Shown here piece after piece: positions 9,397 through 18,857 of a stretch of 58,575 bases of DNA. The translations under genes were made by a program, and so were the position numbers. Below the pieces are notes generated by a model. That model did no database searches. It saw only the letters and a program-made list of their open reading frames with translations, and was not told the origin of the DNA. Origin of the DNA: Hydrogenophaga sp. (GTDB taxonomy: Bacteria; Pseudomonadota; Gammaproteobacteria; Burkholderiales; Burkholderiaceae_C); the NCBI RefSeq assembly GCF_030373225.1, contig NZ_JAUCZG010000029.1:1-58575 (forward strand), given 5' to 3'. Numbering within the stretch: position 1 is the first letter of the stretch; each line of letters starts with the position of its first letter.

Positions 9397-10243
9397 GCAA
9401 GGTACCGGCCAGCGTGACCGCGGTGATGGGTTCGGCGAACAACAGCCAGGCAATCAGCGCGGTGCACGGCGGCACCAGGTACATGAGGCTGGTGACCGAA
9501 GCCGCAGCGCCGCGCTGGATCAGCATGTAGAGCAGCGAGCTGCCGCCCAGCGTGAGGCCCAGCACCGACCAGGCCATCGCGCCAAAGAGCTCGGCGTTCC
9601 ACTGCATGGCTTCGGCCTCCAGCAGGGTCAGGGGCAAGGTGACCAGCAAGGCCGCCATAAGCTGCGCGGCGTTGGCGGTGCGCACGTCGCAAGCCGCCAC
9701 AAAGCGCTTCTGGTAGAGCGTGCCCACCGTGATCGCCAGCAGCGCCATCACCGCCAGCGACAGGTTGAACCAGTTGGCCTGATCGCCCGGGCCGCCATCG
9801 CCGAACTTGCGCGACACCACCAGCACCAGCCCTGCAAAACCCAGCAGCAACCCGAGCCACTGGCGGCTGTTCACGCGCGAGCCCGTGCTCGACAGCCAGA
9901 TGGCGGTGAGCACCGGCTGCAGACCGACGATCAGCGACGAGAGACCGGCGCCCATGCCGGCCTTGACGGCCGCCCACACCCCACCCAGGTAGCCGGCATG
10001 CATCAACACGCCGGTGACGGCCAGGTGAAACCACTGGGCGCGGGTGGCAGGCCATTTCACGCCGGCCAGCACGATCCATGGCAGGAAGCAGGCGATCGAC
10101 AGTGCATAACGCACCGCAAGGAATTTCATCGGCGGGGCATGCGGCATGCCGTAGCGCGCAACGATGAACCCTGTGCTCCAGATCAGCACGAACACCCAGG
10201 GCATCGCGCGCAACCACGCGTTGTCTTGCGTCGGGGAATTCAT
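9353..10243 (-). CDS. EamA/DMT-family transporter
   Basis: This 296-residue integral membrane protein has ten predicted hydrophobic helices arranged as two EamA repeats, typical of drug/metabolite exporters. Clear markers are FVLIWSTGFIVARYGMPHAPP at the N-terminus and AVTLAGTLLTAFGVSLVVR at the end of the second repeat. ATG at 10243 sits 10 bases after pgsA on the same strand, so the two are probably co-transcribed. Substrate is unknown. Confidence 0.85.
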   Translation of the reverse strand: MNSPTQDNAWLRAMPWVFVLIWSTGFIVARYGMPHAPPMKFLAVRYALSIACFLPWIVLAGVKWPATRAQWFHLAVTGVLMHAGYLGGVWAAVKAGMGAGLSSLIVGLQPVLTAIWLSSTGSRVNSRQWLGLLLGFAGLVLVVSRKFGDGGPGDQANWFNLSLAVMALLAITVGTLYQKRFVAACDVRTANAAQLMAALLVTLPLTLLEAEAMQWNAELFGAMAWSVLGLTLGGSSLLYMLIQRGAAASVTSLMYLVPPCTALIAWLLFAEPITAVTLAGTLLTAFGVSLVVRASR

Positions 10244-10253
10244 CGCCTGGCCC

Positions 10254-10823
10254 TCAACGCGACTTGGCGCGAATCTCGGGGATGGCCTTCTTCAGGTAGT
10301 AAACCATCGACCAGACCGTCAGCACCGCCGAGATCCAGATCAGCCAGGTGCCCCAGAGATGGGTGTCGATCAGGCGGAACAGCGTTCCGTCAAACAGCAG
10401 GAAAGGAATGGCCACCATCTGCACGGTGGTCTTGACCTTGCCGATCATGTGTACCGCCACGCTCTTGGTGGCGCCAATGATGGCCATCCATTCGCGCAGC
10501 GAGGAAATGGCGATTTCACGGCCGATGATGATGAGCGCCACAAACACATCGGCGCGTTCGAGGTGCACCAGCACCAGCAAGGCTGCACACACGAGGAACT
10601 TGTCGGCCACCGGATCGAGAAAGGCACCGAAGGCCGACGTCTGGTTGAGCTTGCGCGCCAGGTAGCCGTCGGCCCAGTCGGTCAGGGCGAACACGACAAA
10701 CATGACGGTGGCGATCCAGTTCTGCTGCGCCACGCTGATGCTGTCCAGATAGAACACCCCCACGATCAACGGGATGGCCACGATGCGGGCCCAGGTGAGC
10801 AGGGTGGGGAGGTTGAAAAACAT
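10254..10823 (-). CDS. pgsA: CDP-diacylglycerol-glycerol-3-phosphate 3-phosphatidyltransferase
   Basis: PgsA makes phosphatidylglycerol phosphate from CDP-diacylglycerol and glycerol-3-phosphate in the inner membrane, the committed step to phosphatidylglycerol and cardiolipin. The 189-residue protein begins MFFNLPTLLTWARI and carries the CDP-alcohol phosphotransferase signature (D-W-A-DG-x-AR-x8-G-x3-D-x3-D), seen as LTDWADGYLARKL followed by FGAFLDPVADKF near residues 48-75. ATG at 10823 fits the family N-terminus better than the longer reading frame. In many proteobacteria pgsA follows uvrC; here an oppositely oriented acyltransferase gene separates them. Confidence 0.93.
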   Translation of the reverse strand: MFFNLPTLLTWARIVAIPLIVGVFYLDSISVAQQNWIATVMFVVFALTDWADGYLARKLNQTSAFGAFLDPVADKFLVCAALLVLVHLERADVFVALIIIGREIAISSLREWMAIIGATKSVAVHMIGKVKTTVQMVAIPFLLFDGTLFRLIDTHLWGTWLIWISAVLTVWSMVYYLKKAIPEIRAKSR

Positions 10824-11010
10824 CGTTGGATTATGCGGGCTGCCCCAGCGCCGGCACGCGGCGCGACCCAAGCACCGGTCTCAGTCCCTCCGGCGATCCT
10901 CCTAATGCCTCTTGGGTATTTCCTTGATCAGAGGCGTCGATAAGATCGGCGCGCTCTCCTGCAGTACTTTGGAATCCATTCTCACCCCAGCGCGACCCGA
11001 GAAACCGACC

Positions 11011-11631
11011 ATGTCCATCACCTACCTGTTCCAGGCGCCCCAACTCACCGGCGAGGCCAACCGCACCAGCGAGGCCTTCGGAGCGGCCGTGTGGCTCTGG
11101 ATGCACCTGCCGCGCCAGCGCCAGTTGTCGATCAAGCACCTTCAGAACCGCTTGCTGGAACCGGTTCAACAAGGCCAGTACGTGCTGGTCAGTGCCCGCA
11201 CGCCAACAGGCGATCGCGATCCGGTCGCCTTGCTGCTGTACGCCTGCCTGAGTGCCAGGGCGGAGAGCCGCTACATCGCCGAGCCGGCTGCGCCGATGGC
11301 ACCTGCCGACTGGCGCAGCGGAGACCGCCTCTGGCTGATCGACTGGGTGTCGCCGTTCGGCCAGTCGCTGGGTCTGCGCGAAGCGATGCTGCGTCTGTTC
11401 GCGCGGCAGACCGCGCGCAGCCTGTCGCGGCGCACAGGGCCCCACGGCCGCAGCGTGCTGACCTGGCGCGGTGCCACCTGCACGCCGCATGGCGCACAAG
11501 CCTGGTGGCAGGACCGGCCGATCCAGAGCGCCGACATCAGTGAGCTCTCATGGCCCGGCCTCTCGAGCTGGGGAGTCACCGTGCCGGCCGAACTGCTGCC
11601 GCGGGAGCGGCCCGACCTCGCCTGCCACTGA
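11011..11631 (+). CDS. HlyC-like toxin-activating lysine acyltransferase, orphan, with altered catalytic His
   Basis: The family (HlyC, CyaC, ApxC) transfers fatty acyl groups from acyl-ACP to lysines of RTX toxins in the cytoplasm. From ATG at 11011 the protein is 206 residues. It shows the family landmarks VWLWM (27-31), GQYVL (55-59), PVALLLYACLS (71-81) and the strongly conserved SGDRLWLIDWVSPFG (103-117). The Asp corresponding to HlyC Asp92 is kept (D111), but the residue aligned with catalytic HlyC His23 is Gln36. A His is present four residues earlier (H32). The C-terminal ~70 residues are unusual. No RTX toxin gene is in the window. It sits alone between uvrC and pgsA and reads against both. 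Fold assignment is good; activity and substrate are open. Confidence 0.72.
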   Translation: MSITYLFQAPQLTGEANRTSEAFGAAVWLWMHLPRQRQLSIKHLQNRLLEPVQQGQYVLVSARTPTGDRDPVALLLYACLSARAESRYIAEPAAPMAPADWRSGDRLWLIDWVSPFGQSLGLREAMLRLFARQTARSLSRRTGPHGRSVLTWRGATCTPHGAQAWWQDRPIQSADISELSWPGLSSWGVTVPAELLPRERPDLACH

Positions 11632-11637
11632 GCGGCT

Positions 11638-13674
11638 TCAGCGCAGGGCCCGGTAAATCGCGTCGGCGAGTTCGGGCGAAATGCCCTCCACGGTGCTCAG
11701 GTCGTCCACACTGGCTGAGGCCACCCCACGCACACCGCCGAAGCGCTGAAGCAGGCGGGCGCGCTTCCTGGGACCGACGCCCGGAATGTCCTCGAGCTTG
11801 CTGCCGCCGGTGCGCACCTTGGCGCGCTGTGCCCGCATGCCGGTGATGGCAAAGCGGTGCGCCTCGTCGCGGATCTGCGCCACCAGCATCAGGGCAGCCG
11901 AGTCGTGGCCGAGGTAGACCTTCGCGCGGCCATCGGCAAACACCAGCTCCTCCAGACCCACCTTTCGGCCCTCCCCTTTCTCCACGCCGACGATGAGCGA
12001 CAGGTCCAGACCGAGCTGCTCGAACACCTGGCGCGCCATGCCCACCTGGCCCTTGCCTCCGTCGATGAGAACCAGGTCGGGCATGCGCGGTCCGGCAACG
12101 GGTTCAGCTGCCGACTCCACCGCTTCATCGGCAACGGGTTCGACCGGCTCGGCGTCAGCAGCGGCAGGAGCAGGCTGCAACGCGTCCTCCGCGCGCATCG
12201 CCTCGGCGATCTTCCCGTAGCGCCGCTGCAGCACCTGCTTCATGGCGGCGTAGTCGTCGCCCGGCGTGATGCCTTCGATCTTGTAGCGGCGGTACTGGCT
12301 GTTCTGCATCTTGTGGCCTTCGAACACCACGCAGGACGCCTGGGTCGATTCGCCCGCCGTGTGCGAGATGTCGAAACACTCGATGCGCAGGGCATCGAGC
12401 TGGTCGTCGGGCAGTTGCAGCGCATCGGCCAGCGCGCGCGTGCGGGCCTGCTGACTGCCCTCTTCAGCCAGCAGCCGGGCCAGCGCGATGTCGGCATTCT
12501 TTTGCGCCATCTCCAGCCAGATGCGGCGGTGCTCGCGCGGGTTGTGCACCGCGTTCACCTTCACACCGGTCTGCTCCGAGAGCGCCTCCAGCAGCGGCTT
12601 GCCCACCGCGTGGCTGGTCACCAGGATGTGCGGCATGGCAATGCCCAGGTAATGCTGGGCAATGAAGGCTTCGAGCACCCGCACGGCCACGCGCTGCGCC
12701 GGGTCGCCCGCCGGTGCATCGCCCTCGTCGGCCATCGCATCGTCGATGGCGGTGGCGTCGTCCACATGCGCCGGGAAATACGGCCGGTCACCCAGGTGAC
12801 GGCCGCCACGCACCATGGCCAGGTTCACGCAGGCGCGCCCGCCGTGCACCTTGACGGCCAGCACATCCACATCCTTGTCGGACAGGTTGTCCATGGTCTG
12901 CTGGTGCAGCACGCGCGCGAGCGCGGTCATCTGGTTGCGCAGTTCGGCTGCCTGTTCGAACTCGAGCTTTTCGGCATGCACCAGCATGCGCTGCTCCAGC
13001 GCATCGAGCACGGCCTGGGTTTCGCCGCGCAGGAAGCGCTCGGCGTCCTGCACGTCGCGTGCGTAGTCCTCGCTGTCGACCAGATCCACACACGGACCGC
13101 TGCAGCGTTTGATCTGGTAGAGCAGGCAGGGCCGCGTGCGGTTGGCAAACACCGTGTCTTCGCAGGTTCGCAGGCGAAACACCTTCTGCAGCAGCGTGAT
13201 CGACTCCTTCACTGCCCAGGCGCTGGGGTAGGGGCCGTAGTAGCTGTGGCGCCGGTCCACCACGCCGCGGTAGTAGGCCATGCGCGGAAACGCCAGCGAG
13301 GGCGAGGGCATCTTTGCCGAGGTGCGAAAGGTCTCGCGCGTGCCTGTGATCTTCAGGTAGGGGTAACTCTTGTCGTCGCGGAACAGGATGTTGAACTTGG
13401 GGTTCAACGTCTTGATGAGGTTGTTTTCCAGCAGCAGGGCCTCGGCCTCCGAGCGCACCACCGTGGTCTCCATGCGCACGATCTTGCCGATCATGTGGCC
13501 GATGCGCGTGCCGTCGTGGCTCTTCTGGAAATAGCTCGACACGCGCTTCTTGAGGTTGCGCGCCTTGCCCACGTAGAGCAACTGGCCCTGGGCGTCGAAG
13601 TAACGGTAGACGCCCGGCAGCCCGGGCAGCGCGGCCACTTCGCTGAGCAGTTGTTCGGAATGGGTGTCTGACAT
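11638..13674 (-). CDS. uvrC: Excinuclease ABC subunit C
   Basis: UvrC cuts DNA on both sides of a lesion in nucleotide excision repair, working with UvrA and UvrB. Domains in order: GIY-YIG nuclease (about residues 15-95, [24 protein letters not shown]), Cys-rich region ([13 protein letters not shown]), UVR motif (near 200-240), RNase H-like endonuclease domain ([11 protein letters not shown] and [10 protein letters not shown]) and C-terminal helix-hairpin-helix ([16 protein letters not shown]). An Ala/Glu/Pro/Val-rich insert of about 35 residues precedes [13 protein letters not shown] at 13674 starts directly at the family N-terminus. Length is 678 residues. The gene is divergent from earP across a gap of about 56 bases. 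Confidence 0.96.
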   Translation of the reverse strand: MSDTHSEQLLSEVAALPGLPGVYRYFDAQGQLLYVGKARNLKKRVSSYFQKSHDGTRIGHMIGKIVRMETTVVRSEAEALLLENNLIKTLNPKFNILFRDDKSYPYLKITGTRETFRTSAKMPSPSLAFPRMAYYRGVVDRRHSYYGPYPSAWAVKESITLLQKVFRLRTCEDTVFANRTRPCLLYQIKRCSGPCVDLVDSEDYARDVQDAERFLRGETQAVLDALEQRMLVHAEKLEFEQAAELRNQMTALARVLHQQTMDNLSDKDVDVLAVKVHGGRACVNLAMVRGGRHLGDRPYFPAHVDDATAIDDAMADEGDAPAGDPAQRVAVRVLEAFIAQHYLGIAMPHILVTSHAVGKPLLEALSEQTGVKVNAVHNPREHRRIWLEMAQKNADIALARLLAEEGSQQARTRALADALQLPDDQLDALRIECFDISHTAGESTQASCVVFEGHKMQNSQYRRYKIEGITPGDDYAAMKQVLQRRYGKIAEAMRAEDALQPAPAAADAEPVEPVADEAVESAAEPVAGPRMPDLVLIDGGKGQVGMARQVFEQLGLDLSLIVGVEKGEGRKVGLEELVFADGRAKVYLGHDSAALMLVAQIRDEAHRFAITGMRAQRAKVRTGGSKLEDIPGVGPRKRARLLQRFGGVRGVASASVDDLSTVEGISPELADAIYRALR

Positions 13675-13730
13675 GGGCGCGTATTGTGCGCGGCAAAGCC
13701 CGGGCCTGCCTTGCCACGACAATGGCGGCC

Positions 13731-14798
13731 ATGCGCTGGGACATTTTTTGCAGGGTGATCGACAACTTCGGCGACGTGGGCGTGTGCTGGCGGTTGGGGG
13801 CGCAGCTCGCCAGACGCGGTGAACAGGTTCGCCTGTGGCTCGACGATCCCCGTTCGCTGTCCTGGATGGCGCCCGGCGCCCTCGAAGGGCGAGTCGATGG
13901 CATCGAGGTGCTGCACTGGACCACGCCGCTGCCCGACGGCTTGATGGCCCGGTCGCCCCCGGCCGATGTCTGGATCGAAGCCTTTGGCTGCGATCCGCCG
14001 CCCGAATGCATCGACGACCTGGCCACGCGGCTGGCCGGCGGTGCGCGCCCTCCGGTGTGGATCAACCTCGAATACCTCAGTGCCGAGCCCTGGGTGGAAC
14101 GCTCGCACCGCCTGCCCTCCCCGGTCATGAGCTGGCCGCTGCGTGGCCTCGGCAAATGGTTCTTCTTCCCCGGCTTCACCGCGCGCACGGGCGGTCTGCT
14201 GCGCGAGCCGGACCTGCTGCAACGGCAGGCCGTGTTCGACGCCCGGGCCTGGCTGCGCGGCCTGGGCCTGCCAGCCTCGCCACCCTGCGCGAGCCTGTTC
14301 TGTTACGAGCCCGCCGCCCTGCCCGAGGTGCTTCGTCAGGCGGCGCGGGCGCCGCAGACCTGGCAGTGGCTGGTCACGCCCGGGCGCGCATGGCAGGCCA
14401 CTCGCGCCGCAACGGCCGGGCCGCTGCACGCCCTGCCCTTGCTCCCCCAGACCGATTTCGACCACCTGCTCTGGGCCTGCGACCTCAACTTCGTGCGCGG
14501 CGAGGACTCCCTGGTTCGAGCCCTCTGGGCCGGCCAGCCCTTCGTCTGGCAGATCTACCCGCAGCACGACGATGCGCACCATGCCAAGCTCGAGGCTTTT
14601 CTCGAGTGGCTGCAAGCGCCGCCCGCGCTGCGCGCCCTGCACCATGCATGGAACGGCATCGGCGATGCCGCTGCCGTGTGGCCCGATGCCGCGGCGCTCG
14701 ACGAGTGGCGCGGCTGCGTGCAGGCGGCACGACAGCGACTGCTCGCCCAATCCGACCTCTGCAGCCAACTGACCGGCTTCGTGCGGGAAAAGCGATAA
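13731..14798 (+). CDS. earP: EF-P arginine rhamnosyltransferase EarP
   Basis: EarP attaches rhamnose from dTDP-rhamnose to Arg32 of elongation factor P, which EF-P needs to relieve ribosome stalling at polyproline. The N-terminus [21 protein letters not shown] carries the two conserved Asp residues (D11, D15). The donor-site motif [23 protein letters not shown] is near residue 265. ATG at 13731 is chosen by homology; ATG at 13722 is possible. The next gene is its substrate, efp, with the conserved Arg32, so the pair is functionally coherent. Confidence 0.93.
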   Translation: MRWDIFCRVIDNFGDVGVCWRLGAQLARRGEQVRLWLDDPRSLSWMAPGALEGRVDGIEVLHWTTPLPDGLMARSPPADVWIEAFGCDPPPECIDDLATRLAGGARPPVWINLEYLSAEPWVERSHRLPSPVMSWPLRGLGKWFFFPGFTARTGGLLREPDLLQRQAVFDARAWLRGLGLPASPPCASLFCYEPAALPEVLRQAARAPQTWQWLVTPGRAWQATRAATAGPLHALPLLPQTDFDHLLWACDLNFVRGEDSLVRALWAGQPFVWQIYPQHDDAHHAKLEAFLEWLQAPPALRALHHAWNGIGDAAAVWPDAAALDEWRGCVQAARQRLLAQSDLCSQLTGFVREKR

Positions 14799-14813
14799 AA
14801 TCCGAGGCTTTGC
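14796..14813 (+). promoter_or_regulatory. Probable efp promoter -10 region
   Basis: TAAAATCCGAGGCTTTGC overlaps the earP stop codon and lies about 150 bases before efp. It matches 16 of 18 bases of the TATAAT-containing element ahead of rpoD (49309-49326), so it is probably a shared housekeeping promoter/start-site type. No good -35 is visible. Confidence 0.45.
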
Positions 14814-14949
14814 GGAAATCCGGCCCGGTCCAACCGCCGGCCACCGCTTCCGCCAGCCATCTGCCTCGCCGCACAGATCGCAGTCATCAGCTCAGCCCCC
14901 GGGCGTCCAGCCCATGCAGGGAGCACGCGGCCCAACCGTTGGAACCCTT

Positions 14950-15504
14950 ATGAAAATCGCTCAAGAACTCCGCGCCGGCAACGTCATCATGCACGGCAAG
15001 GATCCGATGATCGTCCTCAAAACCGAATACAGCCGTGGTGGTCGTGGTGCTGCCACCGTGCGCCTGAAGCTCAAGGCCCTGCTCAACAACATGGCCACCG
15101 AAGTCGTGTGCAAGGCCGACGACAAGATGGACCAGATCATCCTGGACAAGAAGGAGTGCACCTACTCCTACTTCGCCGACCCGATGTATGTGTGCATGGA
15201 CGCCGACTACAACCAGTACGAGGTGGAAGCCGAAAACATGGGCGACGCCCTGAACTACCTCGAAGACGGCATGACGGTCGAAGTGGTGTTCTACGACGGC
15301 AAGGCCATCTCGGTCGAACTGCCCACCAGCGTCGAGCGCGTGATCACCTGGACCGAGCCCGCCGTCAAGGGCGACACGTCCGGCAAGGTGCTCAAGCCTG
15401 CCAAGATCGCCACCGGCTTTGAAGTCGCGGTGCCGCTCTTCGTGGCGCAGGACGACAAGATCGAGATCGACACCCGCACGGGTGAATACAGAAAACGGGT
15501 CTGA
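14950..15504 (+). CDS. efp: Elongation factor P
   Basis: EF-P binds between the P and E sites of the ribosome and promotes peptide bonds at proline runs. The 184-residue protein starts [20 protein letters not shown]. It carries Arg at position 32 in the loop SRGGRG (28-33), the residue rhamnosylated by EarP, rather than the Lys used by the EpmA pathway. OB domains II and III follow, ending with the signature [27 protein letters not shown] at 14950 gives the exact family N-terminus. A hairpin terminator follows 22 bases after the stop. Confidence 0.97.
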   Translation: MKIAQELRAGNVIMHGKDPMIVLKTEYSRGGRGAATVRLKLKALLNNMATEVVCKADDKMDQIILDKKECTYSYFADPMYVCMDADYNQYEVEAENMGDALNYLEDGMTVEVVFYDGKAISVELPTSVERVITWTEPAVKGDTSGKVLKPAKIATGFEVAVPLFVAQDDKIEIDTRTGEYRKRV

Positions 15505-15526
15505 TCACACGCTGATCGTCCGTCTC

Positions 15527-15556
15527 AAGAGGCTCCTGCGGGAGCCTCTTGCGTTT
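15527..15556 (+). terminator. Terminator after efp
   Basis: A 10-bp stem AAGAGGCTCC/GGGAGCCTCTT with a short loop is followed by GCGTTTTC. The T run is imperfect but position directly after efp supports termination. Confidence 0.7.
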
Positions 15557-15575
15557 TCACCCAACACATTGCGCC

Positions 15576-16454
15576 ATGGACCTGATCGCCCGCATCGCCG
15601 ACGTCATCATTCCCGTCTTTCTGATCGTGGCCATCGGCTACGGCTATGCGCGCCGCGGCGTGCCGGACATGTCGACCTTCAACCGCATTGCGCTCGATGT
15701 GCTGGCCCCGCTGCTGGTGTACTCGGCCCTGGCGTCGCGCGACTTCCGCATGGCCGACCACACGGCCCTGCTCATGGGCGGTGCGGTGCTGATCCTGGGC
15801 AGTGGCTTGCTGGCGTGGCCGCTGGCGCGGGCCTTTGGCGCCCAGCCGCGCACGCTGGTGCCGGTGGTGATGTTCAACAATTGCGGCAACATGGGCCTGC
15901 CACTGGCGCTGCTGGCCTTCGGCCCGGCGAACTTCGGTGCGGCGGTGGCCCTGTTCTCGATCAGCAACCTGCTGCATTTTTCGCTGGGTGCACGCATCAC
16001 CAGCCGCCTGGCCCGCACGCGCGACCTGCTCACCAGCCCGCTCATGATCGGCACCGCACTGGGCTTCATCAGCGCATTGACCGATGTTCGCCCGCCCGAG
16101 GTGGTGATCTCGGGCTTGAAGTTGCTGGGAGATGCCTTGCTGCCGATGATGTTGTTCGCGCTCGGGGTGCGGCTCACCTCGCTCACCCGCTCGGGTCTTG
16201 CGCTGGGACTGCTGGGCGCGCTGGCCCGACCCATGATCGGACTGGCCATCGGCATTCCACTGGCCTGGGCGCTCGGCCTGGAGGACGCGGCGCGCGGCCA
16301 GTTGCTGCTGTTTGCCGCCCTGCCCCCGGCGGTGATGCAGTTCATGCTCGCCGAGCGCTACCACCAGGAGCCCGAGAAGGTCGGCGCCATGATCATGCTG
16401 GGCAATGCGCTGGCGATCCTGTTCGTGCCGCTGGCACTCGCGCTGGGGCTGTAG
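15576..16454 (+). CDS. AEC-family (auxin efflux carrier-type) transporter
   Basis: This 292-residue membrane protein has about ten hydrophobic helices and the AEC pattern FNNCGNMGLPLALLAFG near residues 105-121, followed by the second repeat near LLGDALLPMMLFALGVRL. Family members move malonate, malate or other organic acids. ATG at 15576 follows the efp terminator and precedes the first membrane helix. Substrate cannot be deduced. Confidence 0.85.
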   Translation: MDLIARIADVIIPVFLIVAIGYGYARRGVPDMSTFNRIALDVLAPLLVYSALASRDFRMADHTALLMGGAVLILGSGLLAWPLARAFGAQPRTLVPVVMFNNCGNMGLPLALLAFGPANFGAAVALFSISNLLHFSLGARITSRLARTRDLLTSPLMIGTALGFISALTDVRPPEVVISGLKLLGDALLPMMLFALGVRLTSLTRSGLALGLLGALARPMIGLAIGIPLAWALGLEDAARGQLLLFAALPPAVMQFMLAERYHQEPEKVGAMIMLGNALAILFVPLALALGL

Positions 16455-16493
16455 TCATCTGTCCGGCGCACACTCAAGACTCAAGGAGCCACC

Positions 16494-17363
16494 ATGGAAA
16501 CAAAACAGAACATCAAGGAACGACGACTCGCCGACGCCTGGGCCGAGTTGCAGACCCAGTCGAACGAAGGCAATGCACTGCAGGCCGACGCCTACCGGCT
16601 GGCCTTTGCCGACCCCGAATTTCTGCTGCGCCGCGAAACGCGCGGCATCCGCTTCCAGCTCGAGATGCTCAAGCCGGACCTCGCGCAACGCGACGCCGGC
16701 ATCGAAAACACCGTCGTGGTGTTCGGCAGCGCGCGTTTTCGCGAGAGTGGTGAAGCGCAGGAGATGCTGGTTCGCGCCGAGCGCAGTGGCGAAGCGGCCG
16801 ACATCACACGTGCCAAGGCCATGGTGCGCAACGCGCACTACTACGACGCTGCCCGCGAGTTCGCCCGCACCGTGGCACGCCACAGCGCGAACTGCCCCAA
16901 GGAAGACCAGTTGTACATCTGCACGGGCGGCGGCCCCGGCATCATGGAAGCGGCCAGCCGTGGCGCCCACGACGAAGGTGCACTCAACGTGGGCCTGAAC
17001 ATCGCGCTGCCACACGAGCAGGCGGCCAATCCCTATGTGTCACCCGAGCTCAGCTTCAAGTTTCACTACTTCGCGCTGCGCAAGATGCATTTCATGATGC
17101 GCGCCAAGGCACTGCTCGCGTTCCCGGGCGGGTTCGGCACGCTCGACGAGCTGTTCGAGGTGATCACGCTGGTGCAATGCAAAAAGGCCAAGCCGGTGCC
17201 GATCCTGTTGTTTGGATCGGACTACTGGAAGCGACTGATCAACCTCGATGTGCTGGTGGAAGAAGGCGCGATCTCGCCCGAAGACCTGGAGCTGTTCGAG
17301 TACGTGGACAATCCCAAGGTGGCTTGGGATGCCATCGTGAAGTTCTACGATCTGAAGGTGTAG
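16494..17363 (+). CDS. LOG-family (TIGR00730) protein, cytokinin-riboside-monophosphate hydrolase-like
   Basis: Members of this Rossmann-type family hydrolyse nucleoside 5'-monophosphates to free base and ribose phosphate; many were mis-named lysine decarboxylases. The two signatures are present: GGGPGIMEAASRGAHDEG (near 143-160) and PGGFGTLDELFEVITLVQ (near 212-229). At 289 residues it has an N-terminal helical extension of about 75 residues typical of the longer subgroup. AAGGAGCC precedes ATG at 16494. It convergently faces the RND outer-membrane gene. Confidence 0.88.
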   Translation: METKQNIKERRLADAWAELQTQSNEGNALQADAYRLAFADPEFLLRRETRGIRFQLEMLKPDLAQRDAGIENTVVVFGSARFRESGEAQEMLVRAERSGEAADITRAKAMVRNAHYYDAAREFARTVARHSANCPKEDQLYICTGGGPGIMEAASRGAHDEGALNVGLNIALPHEQAANPYVSPELSFKFHYFALRKMHFMMRAKALLAFPGGFGTLDELFEVITLVQCKKAKPVPILLFGSDYWKRLINLDVLVEEGAISPEDLELFEYVDNPKVAWDAIVKFYDLKV

Positions 17364-17425
17364 ACGCCAACCCGCTTCGCGTGCCGATCACCCGGCCAGA
17401 ACGCCGCGTCAGCGGCGCAGGGGGT

Positions 17426-18856
17426 TCACTCCCCGGTCCAGCCGCCTCCGAGCGCCTTGTACAACGCCACCTGGTTCTGCTGCTGCGCCAGGCGGGTTTG
17501 CGCCAGCGCCTGCTGGGTGCTGAACAGCGAACGTTGCGCATCGAGCACGTCGAGAAAACTCGAAACCCCGTTGCGGTAACGCAGCTCGGCCAGGCGAAAA
17601 CGCTCGGCCTCGGCCGTGGCCTGCGCCTGCTGGGCGGCGAGCTGCTCGCCCAGCGTCGCGTTGCCGGCCAGGGCATCGGCCACTTCCCGAAACGCGGTCT
17701 GTATCGTTTTCTCGTACTGCGCCACGGCAATGTCCCGTGCTGCCCTGGCCGCACCCAGGTTGGCGTTGTTGCGCCCGGCATCAAAGATCGGCAGCAGTGC
17801 CTGGGGCGCCAGCGTGAAGCCCCACGAGCCGCTCTCGAACAGGCCGGAGAGGCTGCTGCTGGCCGTGCCCGCGCTGGCGGTGAGCGAAATGCGCGGGAAG
17901 AACGCGGCGCGCGCGGCACCGATGTTGGCGTTGGCGGCGATCAGCTGTTGTTCGGCCTGGCGGATGTCGGCCCGGCGGTTGAGCAGGTCGGACGGCACAC
18001 CGGCCGGTACATCGCGCAGCATCGGTGCCGCAGCCACGGGTTCGGCCGGCACGGCCACACCGGTGTCGCTTGAAGCAGGGTTCTGCGGGCGCACCGCAGG
18101 CAGCAGCGCCGCCGGCGGCGGCTGCCCCACCAGCAGGGTCAGCGCATTCAGGTCGAGCGCACGGGAACGCCGCTGCTGCGCCAGCGCCGACCGCGCCGCC
18201 GCGGTCAGGGACTCGGCCTGCCGCAGATCGAGCGCGGACGTGACGCCGTTGTCAAAGCGCAGCCGGCTCAGGCGCAACGAGTCTTCGCGGGTGGCGACGG
18301 TGCGTTCGGTCAAGGCCAGCAACTCTTCGTTGGCCTGCAGGCTCAGCCAGGTGCTGGCCACCGCCGCCACCAGGCTGGTCTGTGCGGCGTGGCGCGCTTC
18401 CTCGCTGGCCAGGTACTGGGCCAGCGCCGCCTCTTTGAGGCTGGCGATGCGCCCGAAGAAATCGATCTCCCAGTTGCTCAGCGCCAGGCCCACGCTGTAG
18501 GTGTTGGCGATGCCGCCATTGCCATCGGGCTGGCGGTTGCCGGCGGCCGCCAGGCCCACCGACGGGAACTGGTCGGCACGGCGGATCTGGTATTGCGCGC
18601 GGACCTGCTCGATGTTGAGCGTGGCCACCCGGAGGTCGCGGTTGTTGGCCAGTGCCAGCGCCACCAGGTCGCGCAGCCGGGCGTCACCGATGAAGTCGCG
18701 CCAGGCCATGTTGTCGGCCTGCGTCGCAGCGGGGGTGGCTTGCCCGGGGAAGGTGGCTGCCACGGGGGCTGCCGGGCGCTCGTACGTCGGCGTGAAAGAA
18801 CATCCGGACAGCGCCAGCACCGCCAGGCTCAGGGCTCCCATGCGAAGGTGGGTCAT
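17426..18856 (-). CDS. RND efflux outer-membrane factor (OprM/NodT family lipoprotein)
   Basis: This is the outer-membrane channel of a tripartite efflux pump. The N-terminus has a lipoprotein signal, LAVLALSGC, with Cys at residue 19, followed by SFTPTYERP. Two OEP repeats fill the rest, with the typical NWEIDFFGR near residue 125. ATG at 18856 follows the RND gene stop by one base; an ATG at 18871 would overlap it by 14. Translational coupling with the pump gene is likely. Length 476 is normal. Confidence 0.92.
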   Translation of the reverse strand: MTHLRMGALSLAVLALSGCSFTPTYERPAAPVAATFPGQATPAATQADNMAWRDFIGDARLRDLVALALANNRDLRVATLNIEQVRAQYQIRRADQFPSVGLAAAGNRQPDGNGGIANTYSVGLALSNWEIDFFGRIASLKEAALAQYLASEEARHAAQTSLVAAVASTWLSLQANEELLALTERTVATREDSLRLSRLRFDNGVTSALDLRQAESLTAAARSALAQQRRSRALDLNALTLLVGQPPPAALLPAVRPQNPASSDTGVAVPAEPVAAAPMLRDVPAGVPSDLLNRRADIRQAEQQLIAANANIGAARAAFFPRISLTASAGTASSSLSGLFESGSWGFTLAPQALLPIFDAGRNNANLGAARAARDIAVAQYEKTIQTAFREVADALAGNATLGEQLAAQQAQATAEAERFRLAELRYRNGVSSFLDVLDAQRSLFSTQQALAQTRLAQQQNQVALYKALGGGWTGE

Positions 18857-18857
18857 T

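Noticed and set aside
11857..13671. A 604-residue frame opposite uvrC
   Set aside because: Shadow of uvrC with His/Leu/Arg-rich nonsense composition.
17402..17417. CGCCGC-GTCA-GCGGCG hairpin between the convergent LOG and outer-membrane factor genes
   Set aside because: Good stem but no T run on either side, so not called a terminator.
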